DNA of 19,073 nt from Ilumatobacteraceae bacterium (GTDB lineage: Bacteria > Actinomycetota > Acidimicrobiia > Acidimicrobiales > Ilumatobacteraceae): contig JAENVT010000088.1 of the NCBI GenBank assembly GCA_016650435.1, positions 1 to 19,073 of the forward strand, in the 5' to 3' direction. The notes below the pieces were generated by a model. It had not been told where the DNA came from. It ran no database searches and worked only from the letters and a program-made list of their open reading frames with translations. Within the stretch, counting starts at the first letter, position 1, and the number at the start of each line of letters is the position of its first letter. Below are positions 1 through 7,016 of the stretch, piece after piece. The position numbers and the translations under genes are program-made.

Positions 1-264
1 CGCTTCGTCGAAGGTGACGTTGATGAAGCCAGGCCCGGCAACTTCGACGGTCGCCTTTCCGGCCAGACTCGCAGCAGCGACAACGTCGTCGGCCACATCG
101 CGCGGCTTGCGACCAAGTGTCTTCGCGAGCGCGAGTGCACCGTTGGCTTGAGCATCGGCTCGGTCGCTCGGGCGCACCACCGGATCCACCGCCTCGTCGG
201 TGCCCGCAACCGCGGCAAACGCCGGTGCCAGCAGGTCGGCCACGATGACGAGGGGATCAGCCAT
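1..264 (-). CDS. argS: Arginyl-tRNA synthetase, N-terminal part (partial)
   Basis: Class I aminoacyl-tRNA synthetase that charges tRNA-Arg with arginine in the cytoplasm. Only the first 88 codons lie in the window; the frame stays open to position 1. The translation is a typical ArgS N-terminal additional domain: an opening helix ([16 protein letters not shown]), the block [23 protein letters not shown] at about residues 36-58, and the diagnostic block [13 protein letters not shown] at about 73-85, which in this family contacts the D-loop of the tRNA. The ATG at 264-262 is the only start that gives a normal N-terminus. The gene is divergent from a tRNA-Arg gene that begins about 100 bp away, so enzyme and one of its substrates share an upstream region. 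The catalytic HIGH and KMSKS motifs lie outside the window. Family identity is very likely. Confidence 0.93.
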   Translation of the reverse strand, partial: MADPLVIVADLLAPAFAAVAGTDEAVDPVVRPSDRADAQANGALALAKTLGRKPRDVADDVVAAASLAGKATVEVAGPGFINVTFDEA

Positions 265-346
265 GAAGAGGCGATCGTACTCGTGTACGTATTCGTTCGA
301 CATGCTGGATTCGCTGGCCCCTGCACGACCGACGAACGTTCGTGGG

Positions 347-352
347 TATCCT
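347..352 (+). promoter_or_regulatory. Possible -10 element of the tRNA-Arg gene
   Basis: TATCCT fits the actinobacterial -10 pattern TANNNT and would start transcription about 6 nt before the mature tRNA 5' end. I see no convincing -35 hexamer at 17-18 nt. A perfect 12-bp palindrome, ACGAACGTTCGT (332-343), lies just upstream and would overlap polymerase. Confidence 0.3.
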
Positions 353-364
353 CCCTGACATCCC

Positions 365-437
365 GCCCTCGTAGCTCAGGGGATAGAGCATCGGTTTCCG
401 GAACCGTGTGTCGCATGTTCGAATCATGCCGAGGGCG
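365..437 (+). tRNA. tRNA-Arg (anticodon CCG)
   Basis: The sequence folds into a full cloverleaf. The acceptor stem GCCCTCG (365-371) pairs with CGAGGGC (430-436); the D stem is GCTC/GAGC (374-377/386-389). The anticodon stem 391-395/403-407 has one T-T mismatch at its base, and its seven-base loop TTCCGGA places CCG at 398-400. The variable loop has 5 nt, the T stem is GCATG/CATGC (413-417/425-429) and the T loop is TTCGAAT. The discriminator base is G437; CCA is not encoded, as is usual in actinobacteria. It decodes the CGG arginine codon and is divergent from argS. Confidence 0.97.
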
Positions 438-451
438 CCGCAGATCAAGCC

Positions 452-467
452 GCGATGAGAGAGCGAG
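452..467 (+). repeat. Half-copy of the GCGATGAGAGATGAGC repeat
   Basis: GCGATGAGAGAGCGAG lies 15 nt after the tRNA 3' end. Its first 11 bases, GCGATGAGAGA, are identical to the arm of the hairpin repeats at 2887, 2986 and 14975-15017 (the last two read on the minus strand). No matching right arm follows, so this is a solo or decayed copy. An 11-base word on either strand is not expected even once by chance in 19 kb. Confidence 0.45.
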
Positions 468-480
468 TTGACGGGACCGA

Positions 481-693
481 GTGATCGCATCCGACTACGC
501 AACGTTGCTCTGGTTCCTCGGGCTCGGCTCGATCTTCTGGGCTTTCATGGCCCCGTGGGCGTGGCGGACATCAATCGCCAAGTGGTCTCACGACCGGACC
601 TGGGTTGAGGTATGGGGTATGCGTCTCACTGCACCTATCGGCGCCGTCGCGTTCGGGTTTCTGTTCTTCAAGTTCGTCATCACGCCTCCGTGA
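481..693 (+). CDS. Small two-helix membrane protein, unknown function
   Basis: A 70-residue protein with a GTG start at 481. Two hydrophobic stretches are visible: about residues 5-27 (ATLLWFLGLGSIFWAFMAPWA) and 50-68 (LTAPIGAVAFGFLFFKFVI). They are joined by a basic, tryptophan-rich linker (WRTSIAKWSHDRTWVEVW). It probably sits in the cytoplasmic membrane as a hairpin. No family is recognised. There is no strong Shine-Dalgarno; the next in-frame ATG (residue 23) would cut the first helix, so the GTG is preferred. The clean hydrophobic pattern and the position behind a tRNA in a gene-dense area argue for a real gene, but an ORF this short in high-GC DNA stays uncertain. Confidence 0.5.
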   Translation: MIASDYATLLWFLGLGSIFWAFMAPWAWRTSIAKWSHDRTWVEVWGMRLTAPIGAVAFGFLFFKFVITPP

Positions 694-908
694 CCGAGGC
701 ACGTCACGAGAGTCGCCCGGCGCATCCTGACCTTTCGTGACCGGCGTCGCTCTGCCGCATCAAACGGAGACCAGGTCGTACCACGGCTCTTCACAACCAC
801 CGATCACAGCCATCTGGGCGCCACGCTGCTCGAATACCAGCGACGATCTCGGCGCTTGGCGCCCCCAATCAGCCGTATGCGTTGGTGGAAGGAGGCCCAG
901 CGGTCGAG

Positions 909-957
909 GTGTTGTCGCTCCGCACGTGCGTGGTGCGGGGGGCAACACTTCGGGTGT
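909..957. repeat. Two-part hairpin in non-coding DNA
   Basis: GTGTTG (909-914) pairs with CAACAC (943-948), and inside it CCGCAC (920-925) pairs with GTGCGG (933-938) around a seven-base loop that includes the palindrome CGCACGTGCG (921-930). An alternative small hairpin, ACAC/GTGT with loop TTCGG, spans 945-957. There is no T tract, so it is not a standard intrinsic terminator. Confidence 0.4.
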
Positions 958-990
958 AGCGGCGGGAATTCGGCCGGCGTGGTGAGGCAT

Positions 991-1027
991 GTCACGAAAT
1001 ATCCGGTGCATCCGGAGATTTCGTGAC
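991..1027. repeat. 16-bp inverted repeat with 5-nt loop
   Basis: GTCACGAAATATCCGG (991-1006) is matched by CCGGAGATTTCGTGAC (1012-1027) with a single mismatch, around the loop TGCAT. It lies 110 bp beyond the stop of the minus-strand diguanylate cyclase gene. With no T tract on either strand it could be a factor-assisted terminator, an operator or part of a structured RNA. Confidence 0.6.
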
Positions 1028-1136
1028 GGGCCTCGCAGCTGCTGTCGGTTTCGAGCCATGTGACGATCAACCGGCCGATTGGGCAGGCCATCGAGTTCGA
1101 CAACCGAGTAGGACGCTTCTTGAGGGATGCCGACGA

Positions 1137-2411
1137 TCAAAAATTGCGGTCGCGTGCCCGTTTCGACTCGTACATCGCCATATCGGCCGTCGCCAGGAGA
1201 ATCGCCGGGTCGCGGCCAACGGTGCGTGTATCTGCGTGGCCGATGCTTGCCGTGCAAAGCACTGAGATCGTTTCACTGACAATGATGGGAGCCGACAAGG
1301 TCTCGCGGATGCGTGAGATGAGGTTGTCCGCGCCGACGTCATTCGGTTCGTACACGATGACGAACTCGTCGCCACCGAGCCGGGCCACGACGTCGGCAGA
1401 CCGGGTGAGCAACACCAGTCGCCGGGCGGTCTCGCACAGCACGAAGTCGCCGGCATCGTGGCCATAGGTGTCGTTGACGATCTTGAGGCCGTCGAGGTCG
1501 AGGAACGCCACTGCCAGCGGCAGACCGCTGCGCTTGGTGCGCGCCAACGCGACTTCGAGTAGCTCGTTGAACAGGTGTCGGTTGGCCAACCCGGTGAGAG
1601 GATCTCGTAAGGCGCGCGCCGCCAGGCTTTCCTGCAGGCTGCGCAGTTCGGTGACGTCGCGGCTCACGCCCTGCATGCCGCCGGGGATATCGGTGGTCTG
1701 CGTCTCGAAGATCACGGTTGAACCGTCCGCGCAGCGGTACCGAAGGTCGTAGCGCATCGGCATCGGTTCGCCGGCCAATGATCGGCGAATGAGCTCCCTG
1801 CCGTAGTGGTCGAGGATTTCGAGGAGTCGATTGAAGTCCGCGAGAAAGATTGCAGCTGGGTAGCCGAGGATCTTCTCGATCGATGGGCTCAGGTAGTCGA
1901 AGTGTGGATACGGCTCGGTGAAGAAGCGCCACACGACGTCGGCAGAGTTGTCGGAGAGCTCTCGGAATCGGGCTTCGCTCTCGGCCAGGAACAACTGGGC
2001 GATATGCCGATCAGTGACATCGCGCCCGACGGCGAGGACCTCGGCTCCATCAGCACTCGGCAGGTATTGATCGACCCATTCGAGCCATCGGCCAGGAGCG
2101 TTGGGCGTAGGGCGCGCTATGGGGTCGCGAACCAGGGTGTTCTCGGGGCTCAGCTGAACGAGCTGCAGCTCGAGGTCGGCTCGAGCAGCCGGCGATAACA
2201 GTTCGTCCATCGTTCGGCCGATGGCCTCGGCCGGCGTGAGATGGTGGCTGTTGGACCACGCCGCATTGCAATACAGGATGGTCAGATCGGGCAGCCTGAA
2301 GCGAATGACGCGCTCCGGCAACACATCGAGCATTCCCTTGTAGTACGTCTCGTCAACTGATCGCGTCACGTTACAACCAGCGATCTGTGGACGTGGCGGG
2401 GCGGTCGGCAT
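1137..2411 (-). CDS. PAS-PAS-GGDEF diguanylate cyclase
   Basis: Makes the second messenger cyclic di-GMP from two GTP. The 424-residue protein has two PAS-like sensor segments: about residues 25-138 (ending AVGRDVTDRHIAQ) and 143-255 (FRELSDNSADVVWRFF through GVSRDVTELRSLQ). A GGDEF domain follows from about 267 (ALRDPLTGLANRHLF). The active-site loop RLGGDEF is intact at 344-350, and the allosteric inhibitory site RSAD sits at 337-340, exactly five residues before GGDEF, so product feedback is expected. There are no membrane helices and no EAL domain; it should be a soluble cytoplasmic enzyme responding to an unknown ligand or redox cue. The ATG at 2411 lacks a clear ribosome-binding site; a GTG 14 codons later is an alternative. 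It is transcribed away from the LapA-like gene. Confidence 0.93.
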   Translation of the reverse strand: MPTAPPRPQIAGCNVTRSVDETYYKGMLDVLPERVIRFRLPDLTILYCNAAWSNSHHLTPAEAIGRTMDELLSPAARADLELQLVQLSPENTLVRDPIARPTPNAPGRWLEWVDQYLPSADGAEVLAVGRDVTDRHIAQLFLAESEARFRELSDNSADVVWRFFTEPYPHFDYLSPSIEKILGYPAAIFLADFNRLLEILDHYGRELIRRSLAGEPMPMRYDLRYRCADGSTVIFETQTTDIPGGMQGVSRDVTELRSLQESLAARALRDPLTGLANRHLFNELLEVALARTKRSGLPLAVAFLDLDGLKIVNDTYGHDAGDFVLCETARRLVLLTRSADVVARLGGDEFVIVYEPNDVGADNLISRIRETLSAPIIVSETISVLCTASIGHADTRTVGRDPAILLATADMAMYESKRARDRNF

Positions 2412-2536
2412 CGTGGGCGAAACATCGCCAAAGCACCAATCGGCAGGTCACATCGACGCTGAGCTCCTCATCAAAGGCGTTTTTGCCCTTCCTCCACGGA
2501 GTCCCCGGCCGCGATGGTTCAGGCTACGGCGCTCAT

Positions 2537-2551
2537 TGGACGATCCGTCCA
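2537..2551. promoter_or_regulatory. Operator-like palindrome upstream of the LapA-like gene
   Basis: TGGACGATCCGTCCA is a perfect 6-bp dyad around a 3-bp centre, in the 218-bp region between the divergent cyclase and LapA-like genes, 78 bp before the latter's start. The size suits a dimeric repressor, but no regulator can be named. Confidence 0.3.
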
Positions 2552-2629
2552 GGTCTCGGCGATCATGCGGTTGAGCGTCAACGACGCGGGGTACTCACAT
2601 GGCGAAAGATCAACACGGAGGTACCCACA

Positions 2630-2881
2630 ATGAGCGAGGACATCGCCGAGAATTCCGGGGCAGTCCATCGACACGATTTCGCCGTATTGCTGCGCTGGCT
2701 GTTCCTAGCTGCAATTGTCGTTGCGCTGGTGGCGGTCGCGTTGGACAACAGAGACAAGGTCCGGGTCGGATACGCCGTTGGTGACGCCCAGGCACCCATA
2801 GGGATCGTGATGCTCGTCGCCGCAGCGGCGGGCATCATCATCGGCTGGCTCGTGCGCCACAGGCCACGTAACCGCGTTTAA
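2630..2881 (+). CDS. LapA-domain (DUF1049-like) small membrane protein
   Basis: An 83-residue protein with two transmembrane helices, about 17-38 (FAVLLRWLFLAAIVVALVAV) and 57-75 (PIGIVMLVAAAAGIIIGWLV). Between them lies the family-typical stretch ALDNRDKVRVGYAVGDAQAP; a basic tail, RHRPRNRV, follows. This layout is that of the lipopolysaccharide-assembly-protein-A domain family, which in actinobacteria (no LPS) has no assigned function. The ATG at 2630 is set by a good Shine-Dalgarno, GGAGG, at 2617-2621, eight bases upstream; longer readings of the frame would start without one. The gene stands alone: hairpin repeats begin six bases after the stop, before the M16 peptidase gene. Confidence 0.82.
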   Translation: MSEDIAENSGAVHRHDFAVLLRWLFLAAIVVALVAVALDNRDKVRVGYAVGDAQAPIGIVMLVAAAAGIIIGWLVRHRPRNRV

Positions 2882-2886
2882 CGCGT

Positions 2887-2929
2887 GCGATGAGAGAGGA
2901 GCTGCCCCAGCCCGCTCATCTCGCATCGC
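2887..2929. repeat. Hairpin repeat, copy A (16-bp arms, 11-nt loop)
   Basis: GCGATGAGAGAGGAGC (2887-2902) pairs with GCTCATCTCGCATCGC (2914-2929) with two mismatches, around the 11-nt loop 2903-2913. Arm length, loop length and sequence match the hairpin at 14975-15017. It starts six bases after the LapA-like stop codon, a common place for REP-type elements, and has no T tract. Confidence 0.65.
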
Positions 2930-2949
2930 GACGCTGTCTGGGATCGTGG

Positions 2950-2982
2950 GTGAGACGGAACGCCAAAGGCGTGCCGGCTCAC
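2950..2982. repeat. Hairpin between repeat arms upstream of the M16 gene
   Basis: GTGAG (2950-2954) pairs with CTCAC (2978-2982), CGG with CCG, and ACGCC (2960-2964) with GGCGT (2968-2972) around an AAA loop: 13 pairs with two mismatches. It lies between the two repeat arms at 2914 and 2986, making the whole 2887-3001 stretch a compound folded element. Confidence 0.5.
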
Positions 2983-2985
2983 GCG

Positions 2986-3001
2986 GCTCATCTCTCATCG
3001 C
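2986..3001. repeat. Repeat arm, copy B
   Basis: GCTCATCTCTCATCGC is identical to the right arm of the hairpin at 15002-15017. It has no adjacent partner, but it can pair with the arm at 2887-2902 with only one mismatch, better than that arm's own neighbour at 2914. It ends 22 bases before the preferred start of the M16 peptidase gene. Confidence 0.6.
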
Positions 3002-3023
3002 AGTACCGCTAGCGTTGCGAGCA

Positions 3024-5882
3024 ATGCGGACAGGGTGGCGGCGGACGCATTGGGTGATCGTCGTTGCGATGCTCACCGGCGGATGCGCGTCGACGGATCC
3101 CGGAGTCGTCGCCCGAGACGCGTCACCGACAGGCCTGGTCGATGCGGCCGGTGGCGACAGCGTTGGCGACGACCCCAACGTCCGCATCCTGACCTTGTCG
3201 AACGGGCTCACCGTCTACATCCGATCCAACCAGCAGCCCGGTAACAGCGTGGAGATGCGGCTGGCGGTCAATGCCGGCTCCGGTCAGGAAGACAGTGATC
3301 AGTCTGGAACCGCTCACTTTCTGGAGCACATGATGTTCAACGGGACGACGCAGTTCCCGGCGAACGATTTGATCGACACCCTTCGAGGCTTCGGGATGCA
3401 ATTCGGTGCCGATGTAACCGCGTACACGTCATACGACGAAACGGTGTTCGAACTCACCGTGCCACTCAGCCAGTCGGCGAACGTCGGCACCGGCCTAGAC
3501 GTGTTACGGGAATGGCTGTCTGCGGCAACGCTCGACCCAGATCAGGTCGAGAGCGAGAAAGGTGTTGTGCTCGATGAATGGCGCCAGGGCGATCAGTCAT
3601 TCGAGGGCAGAGTTGGCAATGCCGGCGAGGCGATGCTGCTGACCGGATCCGGGTACGAGCATCGCCTGCCGATTGGTACCGACGCGGCGATCCAGGCAAT
3701 GACTCCCGAGCTGCTGCGTCGTTTCTACGACACGTGGTACAGGCCCGACAACGCTGCGATCATGGTCGTCGGCGACATCGACGCCGACGAGATCGAAGCC
3801 GAGATCCGCGATCGCTTCGAGCCCCTGCAACCCCGTGGAACCTCGCCACAGCGAACCGATCCGGCCCTGCCCGCATACGGCGTGCCAACTGCCAAAGTTC
3901 TGGTTGATCCCGATGCGGTCACCGGTGACGCGTCGATCACTCTTCCGGGCCCACATCTCGTCGACGGTACGGTCGCCTCGCTTCGCCACGACACCCTGAT
4001 CGCGCTGGCGTTCGACATGATTGCCAAGCGTCTCAACGACGACGTCTCGCGTGGGACGGCACCGTTCACGAGCGCAGCCGTCATCGACAACGGCTCCGTC
4101 CGCCGGCTCGCCGCGCCGAGCGTGACGGTCAGCGGCAAGCCGGGCCAATTGCAGGCCTCGCTTGACGCGCTAACGGCCGAGTTCGAGCGTGTTCGCCGCT
4201 ACGGCTTCGATGCCGTCGAGTTCGACCAAACGCTACGCAGCTATCGAAGTGGCTTGCAGGCCGACTTCGACGGCAGCGACACGGTCCAGGATTCCGACTA
4301 CATCTCTCGCTACATCGACCACTTCCTCAGCGGGCAACCGATACCGGATGCCGACACCACCTTCCATGTCTACGGCGCGATCTACGACGACGTCACCCCT
4401 GATGCTGTTGGCTCGGCGTTCAACGAGTTGCTGGGCAACGCAGCTCCGTACGTGATGCTGGTCGCTCCCGAGTCACTCGCCGGCACGCCGAGTGAGGAGG
4501 ACGTGCTCGCCAGACTTGCTGCGCTCCCATCGATCGACCTCGCCGCTCGTGAGAAAGCGACAGCGGGCGCAACCGAACTGATGACCGCTCCCGATCCGGT
4601 GACTGAGACTGCAACCGATTCGCTCGAGAGCGACGACGTGTTCGTTGCGCCGACCATGCTGACGTTTGCCAATGGGGCCAGAGTGGTGTTGAACCCGACC
4701 AGCATCGCCGACAACGACGTCTATCTCGCAGGAACCAGCCCGGGTGGACTCTCATTGGTCCCCGACGCCGACGTTCCCGAGGCACTCAATGCAGCCGCTG
4801 TCGTGACGTCGAGCGGGCTCGGTGATCTCGACCCTGTGGAGCTCGACAACGTGTTGTCAGATGCGTCGGTCGCGCTGGACCCATCGATCGGCCAGACCAG
4901 CGAGGATTTTTCGGGCTCGTCGACGACCGACGATCTCGAACTGCTCTTCCAGATGGTCAACCAATACATGAGCAAGCCGCGCTTCGATCAAGTTGCACTC
5001 GACGCGACCGTGAGCTCGCTGCAGTCGTACGTCGATGATCCGACGACCGACCCGGATCTCGCCGGGTACATCGCATACTCGCAAGCGCGGTGGGGAACCG
5101 AACTGCGGTACGAGGCGATTCCGTCTGCCACGCAATTGGCCGGTCTTGATCTGCCGACGACCGAGCGCGTCTGGCGCGACCGGTTCAGCAATGCCGGTGA
5201 CTGGGTCTTCGCGGTTTCGGGAGACTTCGACCTCGACACCGCGCGCGACTTGGCTCGGCGGTACATCGGCACGCTCGCCGGCGGCAAACCGACCGAGCGC
5301 TACAAGGACTTTCAGATCGATCCGCCGTCGACGATCGTCACCAAGGAAGTGCATGCCGGCACCGGCGACAAGGGTTCGTTGACGGTCGATTGGAACACGG
5401 CGATTCCCGATCCCGAGGTTGATGCCGTCTACGCCGACGTTCTGTCAAGTGTGTTGAACGTACGCCTGACTGATCACATCCGCGAACAACTCGGTGCGTC
5501 GTACTCTCCATCGGCATACGTGGGACTCAACACAGAACCCGACGAGGCCGTCGAGACCTACCTCAACATCACCGGCGATCCCACGGCCATCGAGAAGACC
5601 TCTTCGATCGTGATCGGCGACGTCACCTCGCTGCGCAACGTCGGACCGACGCACGACGAGTTCGACGCGGCGGTTGCCGAGATGAGCAACACCTACTCGT
5701 ATTTCGACAACCAATCGATCGGTGACCTGCTGGTCAAAGCGCCGACGAAACCCGAAGTGATCACCCAGTACAAGAGCCGATCCGACGTGCTGGACAGCAT
5801 CACGCCAGTCACCCTCCAGAAGTTCATCACCCAGGTCATGCCACTCGATCGATATATCGAGGTCCGAACCGTTCCGGCCTGA
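3024..5882 (+). CDS. M16 (pitrilysin/insulinase) family metallopeptidase, lipoprotein
   Basis: A zinc peptidase predicted to be anchored outside the cytoplasmic membrane. From the ATG at 3024 the protein has 952 residues. A short basic N-terminus, a hydrophobic core (VIVVAMLTGG) and a lipobox LTGGC with Cys21 give a lipoprotein signal peptide. The inverted zinc motif is HFLEH at 98-102; the third ligand is probably a Glu in ESEKGVVLDEW (176-185), the usual 75-77 residues later. Further M16 landmarks are NGLTVYIRSN (60-69), NAGSGQEDSDQSGTAHFLEHMMFNG and the second-half block ERVWRDRF. Two homologous halves, with only the first holding the active site, fit the family and its 900-950 residue length. 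A GTG at 2946 would add 26 residues but lose the signal peptide and run through hairpin DNA, so it was rejected. A conserved small gene follows after 20 bp. The substrate is unknown. Confidence 0.92.
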   Translation: MRTGWRRTHWVIVVAMLTGGCASTDPGVVARDASPTGLVDAAGGDSVGDDPNVRILTLSNGLTVYIRSNQQPGNSVEMRLAVNAGSGQEDSDQSGTAHFLEHMMFNGTTQFPANDLIDTLRGFGMQFGADVTAYTSYDETVFELTVPLSQSANVGTGLDVLREWLSAATLDPDQVESEKGVVLDEWRQGDQSFEGRVGNAGEAMLLTGSGYEHRLPIGTDAAIQAMTPELLRRFYDTWYRPDNAAIMVVGDIDADEIEAEIRDRFEPLQPRGTSPQRTDPALPAYGVPTAKVLVDPDAVTGDASITLPGPHLVDGTVASLRHDTLIALAFDMIAKRLNDDVSRGTAPFTSAAVIDNGSVRRLAAPSVTVSGKPGQLQASLDALTAEFERVRRYGFDAVEFDQTLRSYRSGLQADFDGSDTVQDSDYISRYIDHFLSGQPIPDADTTFHVYGAIYDDVTPDAVGSAFNELLGNAAPYVMLVAPESLAGTPSEEDVLARLAALPSIDLAAREKATAGATELMTAPDPVTETATDSLESDDVFVAPTMLTFANGARVVLNPTSIADNDVYLAGTSPGGLSLVPDADVPEALNAAAVVTSSGLGDLDPVELDNVLSDASVALDPSIGQTSEDFSGSSTTDDLELLFQMVNQYMSKPRFDQVALDATVSSLQSYVDDPTTDPDLAGYIAYSQARWGTELRYEAIPSATQLAGLDLPTTERVWRDRFSNAGDWVFAVSGDFDLDTARDLARRYIGTLAGGKPTERYKDFQIDPPSTIVTKEVHAGTGDKGSLTVDWNTAIPDPEVDAVYADVLSSVLNVRLTDHIREQLGASYSPSAYVGLNTEPDEAVETYLNITGDPTAIEKTSSIVIGDVTSLRNVGPTHDEFDAAVAEMSNTYSYFDNQSIGDLLVKAPTKPEVITQYKSRSDVLDSITPVTLQKFITQVMPLDRYIEVRTVPA

Positions 5883-5902
5883 GCGGGTAGCCTCGACTGC
5901 CG

Positions 5903-6508
5903 ATGAACCAGATGAAGAACCGCCTGCAAGGCCTGACGCTGCTCGACAGGGCATTCACGGCGATGACCGACGACGAACTCGAAACGTTGGTGGCCAGCTT
6001 GCCCGAGGATCACCGCACAGCACTCGACGAGATCTGTGGAGCACGCGAAGGTGGCTTCACCGAACCGTCGTCACGCACCCTGGCGATGCGGGCGACCGCC
6101 GCACGCGGGCGTGTGAACGGCGGGCTCGAACAGATCACGACGTTGCTGTGCGATCCATGCCTTGCCGACTGCATCGAGGCCCTCGGCGACCACTCCGAGA
6201 ATCCCACCGAGGACGAGTTGCTCGAGGCCGCGCCGGCACTGATCGAAAAGCATGGTGTTGCGACGGTGCGGTTGATGATGGCCGGATCCGTCGCCGGCGA
6301 GGCTGCCGCCTCCGTTGCCCTGACTCGGTTGTTGAAGCACGACGAGACGCTGGCCCTTCCGCCGGTCGAGCATGAAGAGATCACCGTGTTGCCGCCGCCG
6401 ACAGCCGACGACGAGATCAAGGCCAAGCGCAAGGCGGCCAAGCTCGCACGGCAGGCCGACGCAAAGGCCCGACGCGAGCAGCAGGCCCGGGCACGCCACG
6501 GGGGATGA
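5903..6508 (+). CDS. Conserved protein of unknown function with lysine/arginine-rich tail
   Basis: A 201-residue soluble protein, 20 bp downstream of the M16 peptidase gene and probably co-transcribed with it. The N-terminal part is helical and acidic (LLDRAFTAMTDDELETLVASLPEDHRTALDEICG). A middle segment holds the only three cysteines: C45 and the pair C83/C86 (LLCDPCLADC also supplies C90). A conserved-looking helix, HGVATVRLMMAGSVAGEAAASVALTRLL, follows. After an acidic linker (PPVEHEEITVLPPPTADDE) the protein ends in a strongly basic helix (KAKRKAAKLARQADAKARREQQARARH) that could bind nucleic acid. No known family is recognised and no signal or membrane segment is seen. It ends two bases before the convergent ogt stop codon. 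Confidence 0.75.
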   Translation: MNQMKNRLQGLTLLDRAFTAMTDDELETLVASLPEDHRTALDEICGAREGGFTEPSSRTLAMRATAARGRVNGGLEQITTLLCDPCLADCIEALGDHSENPTEDELLEAAPALIEKHGVATVRLMMAGSVAGEAAASVALTRLLKHDETLALPPVEHEEITVLPPPTADDEIKAKRKAAKLARQADAKARREQQARARHGG

Positions 6509-6510
6509 GG

Positions 6511-7005
6511 TCAGATCAGCCGCGGCTGACGTTCATGATCCAGTAGCCACGACTTCGCTTCGAGGCCGCCGCCGAAACCTGTCAGGTGACCGGTGGAGCC
6601 GATCACCCGATGGCAAGGCACGACGATGCTGAGTGGGTTCTTGCCGTTCGCAGCCCCGACCGCGCGGGCCTTGTTGGGATCGCCGAGCCGCCGCGCTTGC
6701 TCGCCATAGCTGATCGTCCGCCCGTAGGGAATGGTTCGCAGCACCATCCACGCCGAGTGTTGGAACGGTGTTCCCAAAGGATCGAGAGGTAGGTCGAATT
6801 CGCGCCGTGCGCCGGCGAAGTACTCCTCGAGTTGGGCCACCGACTGCTCGAGCACGGCGGTGCGGCCCTCGACGGGGTTTGCTTCGTCGACCGAGGCGAT
6901 TCGAGCCGCGTCTTCTGCACCCCAGAGGATGGCGCGCAAACCGCGCTCGCCAGCGATCAGGTGGAGCGTGCCGACGGGTGAGTCCATGGTGATGGTGTAA
7001 AACAT
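6511..7005 (-). CDS. ogt: Methylated-DNA--protein-cysteine S-methyltransferase
   Basis: Suicide repair enzyme that moves the alkyl group from O6-methylguanine (or O4-methylthymine) to its own cysteine. 164 residues, normal for Ogt. The active-site block IVVPCHRVIG places the acceptor cysteine at 131 (PCHR 130-133). Upstream are the Arg-finger region NKARAVGAANGKNP (111-123) and the helix-turn-helix start GTPFQHSAWMVLRTIPYGRTISYG (78-101); the C-terminal GFGGGLEAKSWLLDHE is standard. The start at 7005 is set by AAGGAG six bases upstream. An ATG five codons earlier overlaps the upstream stop as ATGA, but that reading would place the ribosome site inside the gene. It lies 11 bp behind the Ada-AlkA fusion on the same strand, so both belong to one alkylation-repair unit. 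Confidence 0.95.
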   Translation of the reverse strand: MFYTITMDSPVGTLHLIAGERGLRAILWGAEDAARIASVDEANPVEGRTAVLEQSVAQLEEYFAGARREFDLPLDPLGTPFQHSAWMVLRTIPYGRTISYGEQARRLGDPNKARAVGAANGKNPLSIVVPCHRVIGSTGHLTGFGGGLEAKSWLLDHERQPRLI

Positions 7006-7016
7006 CTCGTTCTCCT

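Larger units (their letters stand above)
694..1136. other. Non-coding stretch with strong hairpins, no gene supported
   Basis: About 440 bp between the small membrane protein and the convergent diguanylate cyclase. Open frames here lack protein-like composition, have no ribosome-binding site and show no recognisable family. The stretch does hold two clear secondary structures (909-957 and 991-1027), so a non-coding RNA or terminators are more likely than a protein. Confidence 0.55.

Noticed and set aside
332..343. Palindrome ACGAACGTTCGT as an SOS (LexA) box
   Set aside because: Actinobacterial LexA sites need GAAC and GTTC separated by about four bases; here the halves touch. No damage gene is adjacent.
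760..1257. 165-codon minus-strand open frame after the cyclase gene
   Set aside because: No family, low-complexity Pro/Arg composition, no ribosome-binding site, overlap with the end of the cyclase gene and with a perfect hairpin; typical spurious frame in high-GC DNA.
2946..3023. Upstream GTG as start of the M16 gene
   Set aside because: It would bury the lipoprotein signal peptide behind 26 basic residues and run through hairpin repeats.
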